A DNA stretch of 64,000 nucleotides from Turicibacter sp. TJ11. Lineage in GTDB: Bacteria > Bacillota_I > Bacilli_A > MOL361 > Turicibacteraceae. Each line of letters starts with the position of its first letter. Position 1 is the stretch's first letter. The stretch lies in the NCBI RefSeq assembly GCF_021497505.1, contig NZ_CP069349.1:335861-399860 (forward strand), written 5' to 3'. Positions 44,776-53,964 of the stretch are shown piece after piece. The position numbers were made by a program, and so were the translations under genes. Under the pieces are notes generated by a model. That model ran no database searches and was not told the origin of the DNA. It was given only the letters and a program-made list of their open reading frames with translations.

Positions 44776-47091
44776 ATGATGGTTCGTAAAGGGATCAAAG
44801 AAGTGGTGAGCTATGTCTATCAACAAGGCGACTTAAATCTCGAATATTTTCAAGCTAATCGTGCTCAGTATGGGACGAAAGCTCATCAAATCATTCAAGA
44901 GCACTATTTAGAGGAAGAGTGTGAAGTTTATTTAGAACATGTATTAAACATAGACGGACACGAGGTTCATTTAAGTGGACGGATGGATCTTTTACTTGAA
45001 CGAGACGGAAGGTGGATCGTTGGAGAAATTAAATCAACGACGCGTCGTTTAGAAATGATTGAGGAAAACGATCGTCCCGCCCATTATGCACAGGCAAAGT
45101 TTTATGCTTACTTACTACTGTGCCAACATTTAGATTGGGAAGACATCACCGTTCGGCTCATTTATTGTGATTTAGACGGAATTAATCAACGATCATTCGA
45201 TCAAGTTTATACAAAAGAAATGCTTGAGCCATTTGTCAATAAAACCATGAAAGTTTACTTAGAATGGTATTTTATTTTGTTACGTTCCATGGAATTAAAA
45301 CTTAAAACGGCGAAAACACTTCAGTTTCCGTTTGGAGATTTTCGAGCCTATCAACGAGAGTTGGCTGGTGCAGTGTATCAGTGTGTCAAACAAAAAAAAC
45401 GTCTGCTCTTGCGAGCTCCGACTGGAATTGGAAAGACAATGGGAACGATTTTTCCAAGTATTAAAGCGTTGAATGAACATGAACAAAAGATTTTTTACTT
45501 GACGGCAAAGACAATCGGTCGCCGGGTGGCTGAAAAAGCTTTTGAAAAATGTTTAGCTAATGGATGGCATGCTAAAGTAACCACCATAACAGCAAAAGAA
45601 AAAATTTGTCTAATGGATGAGGTAAAATGTGACCCGAGTTACTGTCCTTATGCAAAAGGATATTTTGATCGAATTAATGTAGCAACGAAAGATCTGTTTG
45701 AATCGGAGATGCTTTATACGAAAGAGCAAATCGTAAACTATGCTAAAAAGCATTGCGTTTGTCCATTTGAGTATTCGCTGGCGATGGCATCGATTAGTGA
45801 TGCCGTCATTGGAGATTATAATTATATGTTTGATCCACGTGCTTATTTACGTCGCTTTTTTGATGAACCGTCCCCACATATTGCTTTAATTGATGAGGCT
45901 CATAATTTATATGATCGTGCGTGTGAGATGTATAGTGCCTCATTAAACAAATCAGTGATAGAGGAGATGCATCGTCTATTTAAAAAAAGGAATCAAACGC
46001 TAGGAAAGGCATTGGGTGCTTTAAAATTAAAATTCATTGAGTATGGTCATGAGCTTGAAGAAAGTAACAGTTATGACTTGTTTAAAAAAGACATCGATCA
46101 GTTATTGTTAAATAAAAGTAAACGCCTATTAGAGGTGCTAGAGAAGTATTTATACAACTATCCTGAAACAGAATATAAACCTCAGTTAACGGCGCTTTAT
46201 TTTGATCTAAATCAATTTTTACGTATTGCTGATTTTTATAATGATAGCTTTCGTTTTCGATATGAACGTGATGGGGCAAATGTTAAAGTGAGCATTGTTT
46301 GCTTAAATCCAAGCTTGTATTTAAGTGAACGAATGGAACGCGTTCGTTCAAGTATTTTATTTTCAGCCACGCTTCATCCGTTGAGTTATTATCACACCGT
46401 TTTATTACATGATGAATCATGCGAACAAATTTTTCTTCCCTCTCCATTTGAACGTGAGCATTTGAGTTTATATGTTCACCACGGCATTTCTACTAAATTT
46501 AAGTTTCGACATCAATCCGTGGGAGCGTTAATTTCAGTCATTTATCACGTTACTCAAAGACAAAAAGGAAACTATCTCGTTTTCTTTCCTTCATATCACT
46601 ATCTTGAAATGGTATACGAAGCGTATGAACAATTAGTTGGAGATCAACAAGTGACGTTAAAACAAGAACGAGAGATGAATGAAGCAGAACGTGATCTGTT
46701 TTTGTCTTCTTTTGAGGAGGACCCACAGCAAACACTGGTTGCTTTTGCAGTCTTAGGTGGTGTTTTTAGTGAAGGAATTGACTTAGTTGGCCATCGACTC
46801 ATTGGCTCTATTATTGTAGGAGTTGGGCTACCACAAATCAATCCGCTCACAGAGCAACGGCGTCTTTATTTTGAACAGACGTTTAATAAAGGTTATTTAT
46901 TTGCTTATGTTTATCCAGGATTTAATAAAGTGATGCAAGCAGTTGGCCGCGTCATTCGAACAGAAACAGATAAAGGAATTGTTGTTATGATTGATGATCG
47001 ATACATAGAACCAACCTATTTATCGTTATTTCCATATGAATGGCAACATGCTAAATTTTTAACTAACGTAATGAGTAACGGGTCATTTTAG
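44776..47091 (+). CDS. PD-(D/E)xK nuclease - XPD/DinG-type DNA helicase fusion
   Basis: 771 residues. Residues about 30-150 form a Cas4/RecB-like nuclease domain: LSGRMDLLL (Asp), VGEIKSTTR (ExK) and AQAKFYAYLL. A superfamily 2 Rad3/XPD-type helicase follows: LLRAPTGIGKTMGTIFP (Walker A, about 212), a cysteine cluster (KICLMDEVKCDPSYCPYA and KHCVCPFEY) that could hold a 4Fe-4S cluster, IALIDEAHNLYD (DEAH), ILFSATLHP and GVFSEGIDLVG with QAVGRVIR. It likely acts in DNA repair on single-stranded ends. GGGGTGAAAGG precedes the ATG. Confidence 0.88.
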   Translation: MMVRKGIKEVVSYVYQQGDLNLEYFQANRAQYGTKAHQIIQEHYLEEECEVYLEHVLNIDGHEVHLSGRMDLLLERDGRWIVGEIKSTTRRLEMIEENDRPAHYAQAKFYAYLLLCQHLDWEDITVRLIYCDLDGINQRSFDQVYTKEMLEPFVNKTMKVYLEWYFILLRSMELKLKTAKTLQFPFGDFRAYQRELAGAVYQCVKQKKRLLLRAPTGIGKTMGTIFPSIKALNEHEQKIFYLTAKTIGRRVAEKAFEKCLANGWHAKVTTITAKEKICLMDEVKCDPSYCPYAKGYFDRINVATKDLFESEMLYTKEQIVNYAKKHCVCPFEYSLAMASISDAVIGDYNYMFDPRAYLRRFFDEPSPHIALIDEAHNLYDRACEMYSASLNKSVIEEMHRLFKKRNQTLGKALGALKLKFIEYGHELEESNSYDLFKKDIDQLLLNKSKRLLEVLEKYLYNYPETEYKPQLTALYFDLNQFLRIADFYNDSFRFRYERDGANVKVSIVCLNPSLYLSERMERVRSSILFSATLHPLSYYHTVLLHDESCEQIFLPSPFEREHLSLYVHHGISTKFKFRHQSVGALISVIYHVTQRQKGNYLVFFPSYHYLEMVYEAYEQLVGDQQVTLKQEREMNEAERDLFLSSFEEDPQQTLVAFAVLGGVFSEGIDLVGHRLIGSIIVGVGLPQINPLTEQRRLYFEQTFNKGYLFAYVYPGFNKVMQAVGRVIRTETDKGIVVMIDDRYIEPTYLSLFPYEWQHAKFLTNVMSNGSF

Positions 47092-47111
47092 AACAAGAGG
47101 CGTGATAACCT

Positions 47112-47134
47112 AGAGGAGTCACCCTCTTTTTTGA
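47112..47134 (+). terminator. Terminator after the helicase gene
   Basis: AGAGG/CCTCT with six-base loop and six T. Confidence 0.7.
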
Positions 47135-47140
47135 TGATAT

Positions 47141-47169
47141 TTGACAATATTTTTAAAGTATGATAAATA
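47141..47169 (+). promoter_or_regulatory. Promoter of the marR-ABC operon
   Basis: TTGACA (47141-47146), 17 bases, TAAATA (47164-47169); good -35, weaker -10. Confidence 0.65.
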
Positions 47170-47185
47170 TTTAGATATTAAATAA

Positions 47186-47197
47186 TTAGATATCTAA
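47186..47197 (+). promoter_or_regulatory. Probable MarR operator
   Basis: TTAGATATCTAA is a perfect 12-bp palindrome just after the promoter. A related half (TTTAGATATT, about 47170-47179) lies upstream. The position fits autorepression by the MarR protein encoded next. Confidence 0.65.
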
Positions 47198-47221
47198 ATG
47201 CTTAAGAGGAGGAGGTTATGC

Positions 47222-47683
47222 ATGAAGGAGGAGTTGGAAGATAAACGTCCTAAATCATTACATCGGGTGTTTATACGTACGGCAAAAATGCATAAAAAAA
47301 CGTGTCAGCAACGATTTCAACAATTAGGGTTAACAGAAGGGCAGCCTAAAGTGTTAGAGTACTTACATCATCATAATGGATGTTCTCAAAAAGATTTAGC
47401 TAAAAATTGTCATATTCAACCGGCAACGGCAACCAGCTTATTAGGACATTTAGAAAAGAGTGGGCTCATTTATCGTGAAATCAATTCAAACGATCGACGA
47501 ATGACGAATGTGTATTTGACAGAAGCGGGAAGAGCCTCTAAGCAGAAAGTAAAAATGGTGTTTAGTGAGATTGATGAACAATGTCTAGAAGGATTTACTT
47601 CAGAGGAAAAAGAAGATCTGATTCAGTATTTAGAGCGTATTTTTGAGAACTTAAAAGGAAAGGAGAGTCAAACAGATGCTTAA
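47222..47683 (+). CDS. MarR-family transcriptional regulator
   Basis: 153 residues. Winged helix: LTEGQPKVLEYLHHHNGCSQKDLA, recognition helix QPATATSLLGHLEKSGLI and wing REINSNDRRMTNVYLTEAG. It probably represses the operon containing itself and the two ABC exporter genes. AGGAGGAGG seven to nine bases upstream selects ATG 47222; an out-of-frame ATG at 47218 is ignored. The end overlaps the next gene by eight bases. Confidence 0.93.
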   Translation: MKEELEDKRPKSLHRVFIRTAKMHKKTCQQRFQQLGLTEGQPKVLEYLHHHNGCSQKDLAKNCHIQPATATSLLGHLEKSGLIYREINSNDRRMTNVYLTEAGRASKQKVKMVFSEIDEQCLEGFTSEEKEDLIQYLERIFENLKGKESQTDA

Positions 47684-49406
47684 ATTATTAAAGTTTTTAA
47701 AGGGATCAGCTATTTTATATGCGATTTTAGCCCCCCTTTTTATGATGTTAGAGGTTGCGATGGATTTAACATTACCGACGATGTTATCAAATATCGTTGA
47801 TATTGGAATTGCCAATGGTGATATTCATTACGTCTTAGCGACAGGAGTTAAAATGATGTTATATGCCTTTATAGGATTACTTGGAGGTGTGGGGTGTTCG
47901 ATCTTTTCAACGATGGCCGCTGTGAATCTTGGGCAAAGTTTAAGAGATGGATTATTTGCAAAAATTCAATCGTTGTCGTTTTTAGAGTTAGATCATTTTA
48001 AAACGTCATCGTTAATTACTCGTTTAACAAATGATATTACACAAGTTCAAACGATGGTGATGATGGCACTTCGTCTTTTAGTGCGTGCGCCATTACTGTG
48101 TGTGGGTGGATTATTTATGGCGTATCAGTTGAGTCACCAATTATCGATTATCTTTGTCGTTGCCATCCCAATTATTTTAATCTTTGTTGGAGTTGTCATG
48201 GCTAAATCATTTCCATTATTTAAGACGATGCAAGAAAAAATTGATAAAGTCAATAACGTCATGCGTGAGAATTTATTAGGTGTTCGTGTGATCAAAGCGT
48301 TTGCGATAGAAGAGACACAAAAAGAACGTTTCAATGAAGCCAACGATGACTTAATGAATCAAAGTATTTTAGCTCAAAAAATGATGATTGTTTTAAATCC
48401 TGTCGTGATGCTAGTTGTTAACTTTAGTATTATTGCAGTGCTTTGGTATGGAGGACATCTTTCTCAAGCTGGATTACTTGAAACAGGAAAGATTATGGCG
48501 TTTATTAACTATTTAACGCAAATTATGATGTCAATCATGATGGTAATTATGGTTTCGATGAACTTTTCACGTTCAAAAGCGTCAGCTGATCGTATTAATG
48601 AAGTTTTTAATACGCATTCAAGTATTGAGGAGTGTATGAATCCGGATCACTTAACGAATTATGATATTGAGTTTAAACACGTGTCATTTAAATATCACGA
48701 GCAGAGTGAAGAAGTCCTAAAAGATATTTCATTTCATATTAAACAAGGACAAAAAGTTGGAATCATTGGCGGAACCGGATCAGGAAAAAGTTCTCTTGTT
48801 AGTTTAATTCCACGTTTATACGATGCTAGTGAAGGTGAAGTTTTAATTGGTGGAAAAAATGTTAAACAGTTATCACTAACAGAACTTCGTGATCAGATTG
48901 GAGTTGTTTTACAAGAGAGTATTTTATTCTCTGGAACCATTGCGTCTAACTTTAAATTTGGTTATCATGAGGCGAGTCAGACTGAGTTAGATGAGGCGGC
49001 TCGTGATGCTCAGGCATTAGAGTTTATTCAAGCTAAAGAAGATAAATATGAAACGGTTGTTGAACAACGTGGGAAAAACTTATCAGGTGGTCAAAAACAA
49101 CGTGTGTCTATTGCAAGAACGTTAATTAGAAATCCTAAGATTTTAATTTTAGACGACTCTTCAAGTGCTCTTGATATGGCCACTGAAAGTAAATTACAGC
49201 AAGCCATTAAGTCACGAATGAAAGATAGCACCGTTATTATGATTGCTCAGCGTATTTCAGCTGTCATGGATGCCGATCAAATCATTGTACTGGATCAAGG
49301 TGAAATTTCAGGAATTGGAACGCATCAAGAGTTATTAAAATCAAATGAAATCTATCGTAGTATTGCGAGTTCACAATTAGGAGAGGAGGCAATCGATCAT
49401 GAATAA
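47676..49406 (+). CDS. ABC exporter half-transporter with degenerate nucleotide site
   Basis: 576 residues: six-helix membrane domain (about 1-310), then an ATPase domain with Walker A GGTGSGKSS and signature LSGGQKQR. The Walker B reads LILDDSSSALD (catalytic Glu replaced by Asp) and the switch His is Gln (MIAQRIS), so this is the non-hydrolysing partner of a heterodimer. It starts inside marR (eight-base overlap) and overlaps the partner gene by eight bases. The substrate may be a drug or peptide; not knowable from sequence. Confidence 0.93.
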   Translation: MLKLLKFLKGSAILYAILAPLFMMLEVAMDLTLPTMLSNIVDIGIANGDIHYVLATGVKMMLYAFIGLLGGVGCSIFSTMAAVNLGQSLRDGLFAKIQSLSFLELDHFKTSSLITRLTNDITQVQTMVMMALRLLVRAPLLCVGGLFMAYQLSHQLSIIFVVAIPIILIFVGVVMAKSFPLFKTMQEKIDKVNNVMRENLLGVRVIKAFAIEETQKERFNEANDDLMNQSILAQKMMIVLNPVVMLVVNFSIIAVLWYGGHLSQAGLLETGKIMAFINYLTQIMMSIMMVIMVSMNFSRSKASADRINEVFNTHSSIEECMNPDHLTNYDIEFKHVSFKYHEQSEEVLKDISFHIKQGQKVGIIGGTGSGKSSLVSLIPRLYDASEGEVLIGGKNVKQLSLTELRDQIGVVLQESILFSGTIASNFKFGYHEASQTELDEAARDAQALEFIQAKEDKYETVVEQRGKNLSGGQKQRVSIARTLIRNPKILILDDSSSALDMATESKLQQAIKSRMKDSTVIMIAQRISAVMDADQIIVLDQGEISGIGTHQELLKSNEIYRSIASSQLGEEAIDHE

Positions 49407-51207
49407 ACCAATGGGACCAGGTCCAGGAGCGCAGGGGAAAGGACCAAATGGACGTTTTGATCAAGCAGAGAAGCTAAAAAATCCTAAATCAACGATTAAG
49501 CGATTACTTGCTTATTTAAATCATCGTATTTATGCGCTCATCTTAGTTTTTATTCTTTGCATTATTTCAACAGTAGTGAGTGTGTTAGCGACGAAATATT
49601 ATGGAGAGATGATTGATCAATACATCATTCCGGGGAACTTATCTGGTTTAAAAGCGATTTGTTTATTGATGGGAGCTGTCTATCTCATTAGTGTGATAGC
49701 GACTTATGCTCAAAACTTGATCATGGTTAAATTAGCGCAAGAAACAACGGCTGAAATTCGTCGTCAATTATTTGATAAGATGCAAGGACTTCCACTTCGC
49801 TTTTTTGATACCCATTCTAGTGGAGATTTAATGAGTCGTTTAACGAACGATGTTGATAATATCAATATGACACTTTCACAAAGCATTACTCAAATGTTTT
49901 CAGGTATTATCACCATTATTGGAATGTTAATTGCCATGTTTATTTTAAGCCCAACCTTAACACTTGTTGGATTAGTCACAATGCCGCTTATGTTTTTAAC
50001 GTCACGTTTTTTAGTTAAAAAAACACAACCTTTCTTCATTAAACAGCAGCAAGACTTAGGGAAGTTAAATGGATATATTGAAGAAATCGTGTCAGGTCAA
50101 AAAGCGGTGTTATTATTTTCACAAGAAGAAGCTGTAGAAAAAGAATTTGGAACGATTAATCGTCGTTTAACGAAAAGTGCCACTATGGCACAAGCTTTAT
50201 CGGGCTTCATGGGACCTATTAACAACTTCATTAATAACTTCACCTTTTTATTGGTCGCTGTTGTTGGAGGAGTTTTAGCTCTTTTACAATCAAGTATTAC
50301 GGTTGGAATGATCTTTACGTTTATTTTATATATGAGAAACTTTACTCGTCCAATCAATGAAATCTTAAATATTTTTAATACGATCCAATCAGCTTTAGCA
50401 GGTGCTGAGCGTGTCTTTGAAGTAATGGATGAAGCACCTGAACAAGATGAAGCAGGGGCGTATGATATTGAGAAATTAGATGGAGATGTCATTCTAAATC
50501 ATGTCAAATTCTCATATGACACAGGAAAAACTATTTTAAAAGACGCTTGTATTCATGCACGACGTGGAGAGACGGTTGCGATTGTTGGTCCAACAGGAGC
50601 TGGGAAAACAACGATTATCAATTTATTAACGAAGTTTTATGACATCGATTCAGGAGAGATTTTAATTGATGGTGTGAATATCAATCAGATGACTCGCCGT
50701 AGTTTACGACGTAATATTTCGATGGTTCTTCAAGATACTTATTTATTTGGAGAAACGGTCCGTGAAAATATCCGTTATGGACGTTTAGATGCAACAAATG
50801 ATGAAATTATTGAGGCTGCTAAAATGGCGAATGCTCATCAGTTTATTATGCAATTACCTGATGGATATGACACGGTGTTATCTGATAATGGAAGTAATTT
50901 ATCGCAAGGACAGCGTCAGTTGTTGGCGATTGCACGAGCCGTCTTATCTCAATCATCTATCTTAATTTTAGATGAAGCGACTTCTTCCATTGATACAAAA
51001 ACAGAAGCCGAAATTCAAAAGGCGATGCTACGTTTAATGGAAGGAAAAACAACGTTTGTCATTGCTCATCGTTTAAGTACGATTCGAGGTGCCGATCAAA
51101 TTCTTGTGTTAAATCAAGGAGATATTATCGAGCAAGGAAATCATGAATCATTACTAGCTGCCAATGGTTTTTATGCTAATTTATATAACAGTCAATTTAG
51201 AAATTAA
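49399..51207 (+). CDS. ABC exporter half-transporter, catalytically complete partner
   Basis: 602 residues. A proline/glycine-rich N-terminal tail (MNKPMGPGPGAQGKGPNGRF), six membrane helices, and an ATPase domain with Walker A GPTGAGKTT, signature LSQGQRQLLAIARA, Walker B LILDEATSSID with the Glu, and switch His in VIAHRLSTI. Together with the preceding gene it forms a heterodimeric multidrug-type exporter of the MdlAB/BmrCD class under MarR control. Confidence 0.95.
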   Translation: MNKPMGPGPGAQGKGPNGRFDQAEKLKNPKSTIKRLLAYLNHRIYALILVFILCIISTVVSVLATKYYGEMIDQYIIPGNLSGLKAICLLMGAVYLISVIATYAQNLIMVKLAQETTAEIRRQLFDKMQGLPLRFFDTHSSGDLMSRLTNDVDNINMTLSQSITQMFSGIITIIGMLIAMFILSPTLTLVGLVTMPLMFLTSRFLVKKTQPFFIKQQQDLGKLNGYIEEIVSGQKAVLLFSQEEAVEKEFGTINRRLTKSATMAQALSGFMGPINNFINNFTFLLVAVVGGVLALLQSSITVGMIFTFILYMRNFTRPINEILNIFNTIQSALAGAERVFEVMDEAPEQDEAGAYDIEKLDGDVILNHVKFSYDTGKTILKDACIHARRGETVAIVGPTGAGKTTIINLLTKFYDIDSGEILIDGVNINQMTRRSLRRNISMVLQDTYLFGETVRENIRYGRLDATNDEIIEAAKMANAHQFIMQLPDGYDTVLSDNGSNLSQGQRQLLAIARAVLSQSSILILDEATSSIDTKTEAEIQKAMLRLMEGKTTFVIAHRLSTIRGADQILVLNQGDIIEQGNHESLLAANGFYANLYNSQFRN

Positions 51208-51210
51208 TGA

Positions 51211-51240
51211 AAAAGGCAATCCGTTTGGATTGCCTTTTCG
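51211..51240 (+). terminator. Terminator of the marR-ABC operon
   Basis: AAAAGGCAATCC/GGATTGCCTTTT, 12 bp, loop GTTT. Confidence 0.92.
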
Positions 51241-51349
51241 TTTGAACAAAGACGGGACTTGCGCATAAAGTAATAGTATAAAAAGGAAGTTTGTAACATC
51301 TTTTTAGAATGTTTTGAGTTAAAATTTTATCAATGAAGGAGGGAGAAAA

Positions 51350-51895
51350 ATGAAACGTTTAATGGATATTGTTATTTCTTGCATCATGCTCATCTTATTA
51401 AGTCCTATTTATTTAATCATTGCCATCCTTGTGTGGTTAAATCTCGGTACACCTGTCCTAAGTAAACAACGATACCCTGGAATGAATGAAAAGTTGTTTA
51501 CCCTATATCGCTTTAAAACCATGGCGCATTCGCATGATCACAGCCATCAATTTTTATTACCTAATGAACGTTTAACGAAACTAGGGAGATTTTTAACGAC
51601 TTATCATTTAGATCATTTACCAGAACTTTATAATGTTTTATTAGGAGATATGAGTTTAGTTGGACCACGCCCTGTTTTAATTCGATCAACGACCTCAAAT
51701 GAGCTGGAGATGAAACGACACGATGTTCGACCAGGTCTGATGGACTGGAGCCAATTACATCATCAACAGATTTTAACGTGGGATCAAAAATATGCATTTG
51801 ACCTTCTTTATATCGAACATCAAACATGCTGGTTCGATATAAAAATTATGTTTAAAAGTCTTATGCTACTATTTTCAGATAAACGAAAAAACTAG
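51350..51895 (+). CDS. Diverged bacterial sugar-phosphate transferase (PglC-like)
   Basis: 181 residues. Monotopic polyprenyl-phosphate phosphoglycosyl transferase family: N-terminal re-entrant hydrophobic helix (8-32), KQRYPG, YRFKTM and LPELYNVLLGDMSLVGPRPVL. The catalytic Asp-Glu pair is here Asp 88-His 89 (HLDHLPEL), and the later TGWxQVNGR motif reads MDWSQLHHQ. It may have changed function or lost activity. It stands alone, not in a polysaccharide cluster. GGAGGG precedes the ATG. Confidence 0.82.
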   Translation: MKRLMDIVISCIMLILLSPIYLIIAILVWLNLGTPVLSKQRYPGMNEKLFTLYRFKTMAHSHDHSHQFLLPNERLTKLGRFLTTYHLDHLPELYNVLLGDMSLVGPRPVLIRSTTSNELEMKRHDVRPGLMDWSQLHHQQILTWDQKYAFDLLYIEHQTCWFDIKIMFKSLMLLFSDKRKN

Positions 51896-51914
51896 TCTTA
51901 ATGACTAGTTTTTT
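51885..51914. terminator. Bidirectional terminator between the transferase gene and pepT
   Basis: AAAACTAGTC/GACTAGTTTT stem overlapping both gene ends. Confidence 0.85.
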
Positions 51915-53130
51915 TAGTAGCTAATTCAGCAATTTTAACAATGACTTCAACTGCTTTTTCCAGAGATGGGACAGGGATGTATTCAAATTTTCCATGGAAA
52001 TTATGTCCACCCGTAAATAGATTTGGTGTTGGTAATCCCATAAAAGATAGTTTTGATCCATCTGTTCCACCGCGAACAGGTACGATTAAAGGAGTAACAC
52101 CAACTTCCATTAAGGCGTTTTTTGCTAAATCAACGATATGCATTTTATCTTCGATGTGAAGACGCATGTTATAATATTGATCCACCAGTTCTAACTCCAC
52201 TGTGTTTGATGGGTATTTTTGATTAAACTCTTTAATTAAATCTTCAACAAATTGTTTGCGTGACTCAAAGCGTTCAGTATCAAAGTCACGAATAATTAAG
52301 TTTAAGAATGCCTCTTCACAGTTTCCACTAATGTCAGTTAAGTGATAAAATCCTTCGTAATTTTCTGTATGTTGTGGGGTTTCAAGTCTTGGGAACATAC
52401 TTGCAATTTCAGTGGCAATTAAAGCAGCATTAATCATTTTATCTTTAGCATCACCAGGATGTACGCTTTTTCCATGGACTTTGATTTTAGCTCCCGCTGC
52501 ATTAAATGATTCATATTGTAGCTCACCAATAATGCCACCGTCCATCGTATAAGCAAAATCTGCTCCAAATTTTTCAACTTGGAATTTGTCAGCTCCGCGT
52601 CCGATTTCTTCATCAGGTGTAAAGGCCACTTTAAGACAACCATGTGGAATTTCAGGGTGTTTCGTTAAGTAATCAATGGCAGTCATGATTTCAGCAATCC
52701 CTGCTTTATCATCTGCTCCAAGTAAAGTCGTTCCATCCGTTGTAATTAATGTTTGCCCAACATACTGATTTAACGATGGAAAATCAGTAGGAGATAAAAT
52801 AATATTTTTCTCTTTGTTTAAGATGATGTCGCCACCTTGATAATCAACGAGTTGTGGTTTAACATCTTTACCACTAAAATCAGGACTCGTATCCATGTGG
52901 GCAATAAAGGCAATCGTTGGGATCGATTGATCGATATTTGCAGGAAGCGTGGCATAGATATAACCATTTTCATCTTTTTCAATTGCCTCTAATCCAAGTT
53001 CTTTTAATTCTTCCACTAATACATCACCAAATGCTAATTGTGATGAAGTAGAAGGTGTGCTTAGTGAATTTGGGTTAGACTGAGTATCATAAGTCACATA
53101 ATTTAAGAAACGATCCGTAACAGTTTTCAT
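51898..53130 (-). CDS. pepT: Peptidase T (tripeptide aminopeptidase)
   Basis: 410 residues. M20 dizinc aminopeptidase removing N-terminal residues from tripeptides. FIAHMDTSPD (His), GADDKAGIAEI (bridging Asp), FTPDEEIGRGAD (catalytic Glu and Glu ligand), YTMDGG and the final GGHNFHGKFEYIPV (His) are present. GGAGGA eight bases upstream selects ATG 53130; the longer frame to 53151 starts at a TTG inside the leader. Confidence 0.96.
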   Translation of the reverse strand: MKTVTDRFLNYVTYDTQSNPNSLSTPSTSSQLAFGDVLVEELKELGLEAIEKDENGYIYATLPANIDQSIPTIAFIAHMDTSPDFSGKDVKPQLVDYQGGDIILNKEKNIILSPTDFPSLNQYVGQTLITTDGTTLLGADDKAGIAEIMTAIDYLTKHPEIPHGCLKVAFTPDEEIGRGADKFQVEKFGADFAYTMDGGIIGELQYESFNAAGAKIKVHGKSVHPGDAKDKMINAALIATEIASMFPRLETPQHTENYEGFYHLTDISGNCEEAFLNLIIRDFDTERFESRKQFVEDLIKEFNQKYPSNTVELELVDQYYNMRLHIEDKMHIVDLAKNALMEVGVTPLIVPVRGGTDGSKLSFMGLPTPNLFTGGHNFHGKFEYIPVPSLEKAVEVIVKIAELATKKTSH

Positions 53131-53444
53131 AAGACAATCCTCCAATAACAATTCAATATATTATGTTTAAGCTAGATGAAATTATGTATAGTTTACCATA
53201 AAACGTTAAGAAATATAACTAACGGTTTATGTTTTAATGAGAGATTAAAATAGATCAGAGGTAATAGATTTTACGTGTATGAAGAAGATTAAACAAGGAC
53301 TAGTGGTTTCATACAATCTTTTGAATCATTTGAGCAATAAAAAATTTTGATTTAAGGTTACATCAAAGTAAGGTTGCTTAATGTTTTAAGGTCATGAGAG
53401 AAAGAGTATGTTATAATAAGACAAGAACTCATGAAGGAGGCTGA
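53131..53444. other. Divergent intergenic region between pepT and the signal peptidase gene
   Basis: About 310 bases, AT-rich. An extended -10 (TGTTATAAT at 53409-53417) serves the rightward genes. Nothing else is recognised. Confidence 0.5.
53409..53417 (+). promoter_or_regulatory. Extended -10 promoter of the signal peptidase gene
   Basis: TGTTATAAT about 28 bases before the start. Confidence 0.6.
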
Positions 53445-53951
53445 ATGAGTGTGGCAAGTGAAGAGAATACGATATTAGATGATGTCATTGAATTAGGAAC
53501 TAGTTTATTGATCGGGTATTTCATTTCCCGTTTTGTTCGTATCGCTTTAGCAAGAGGTGAATCGATGATCCCAACGATTTCGAATAATCAACCCATTCTT
53601 TTGGATTGTCGTACGTATCATCGGCGTGAACCAAGGCGTCATGATTTAATCGCCTTTAAAGCTCATCAAAAAAAGCAACATAAATTCTTTTTAAAACGTG
53701 TGATTGGACTACCAGGTGAACATGTGGTCATTGACAAAGGAAAGCTTTTTATTGATGGCGTGTGCATTCATGAGCCGTATCTTAAAGAACCTATGAATGA
53801 TCATGAAAAAATTGATATTATGGTTGATCAAGGATTTCTTTTTGTCATGGGAGATAATCGAAATCATAGTTTAGACTCACGTTCATCACGATTAGGATTA
53901 GTTAATCTCAAACAAGATGTCGTAGGAGTCGTTAAGCAATTTAAAAAGTAA
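53445..53951 (+). CDS. lepB: Signal peptidase I
   Basis: 168 residues, Gram-positive size. One N-terminal membrane segment (about 15-35), then the Ser/Lys dyad: GESMIPTI (catalytic Ser) and FLKRVIGLPGE (catalytic Lys), followed by FVMGDNRNHSLDSR. It removes signal peptides on the outer membrane face. GGAGG precedes the ATG by only four bases; a GTG at 53451 is an alternative start. The pseudouridine synthase gene follows after 13 bases. Confidence 0.94.
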   Translation: MSVASEENTILDDVIELGTSLLIGYFISRFVRIALARGESMIPTISNNQPILLDCRTYHRREPRRHDLIAFKAHQKKQHKFFLKRVIGLPGEHVVIDKGKLFIDGVCIHEPYLKEPMNDHEKIDIMVDQGFLFVMGDNRNHSLDSRSSRLGLVNLKQDVVGVVKQFKK

Positions 53952-53964
53952 TGAGGGTGATCCT

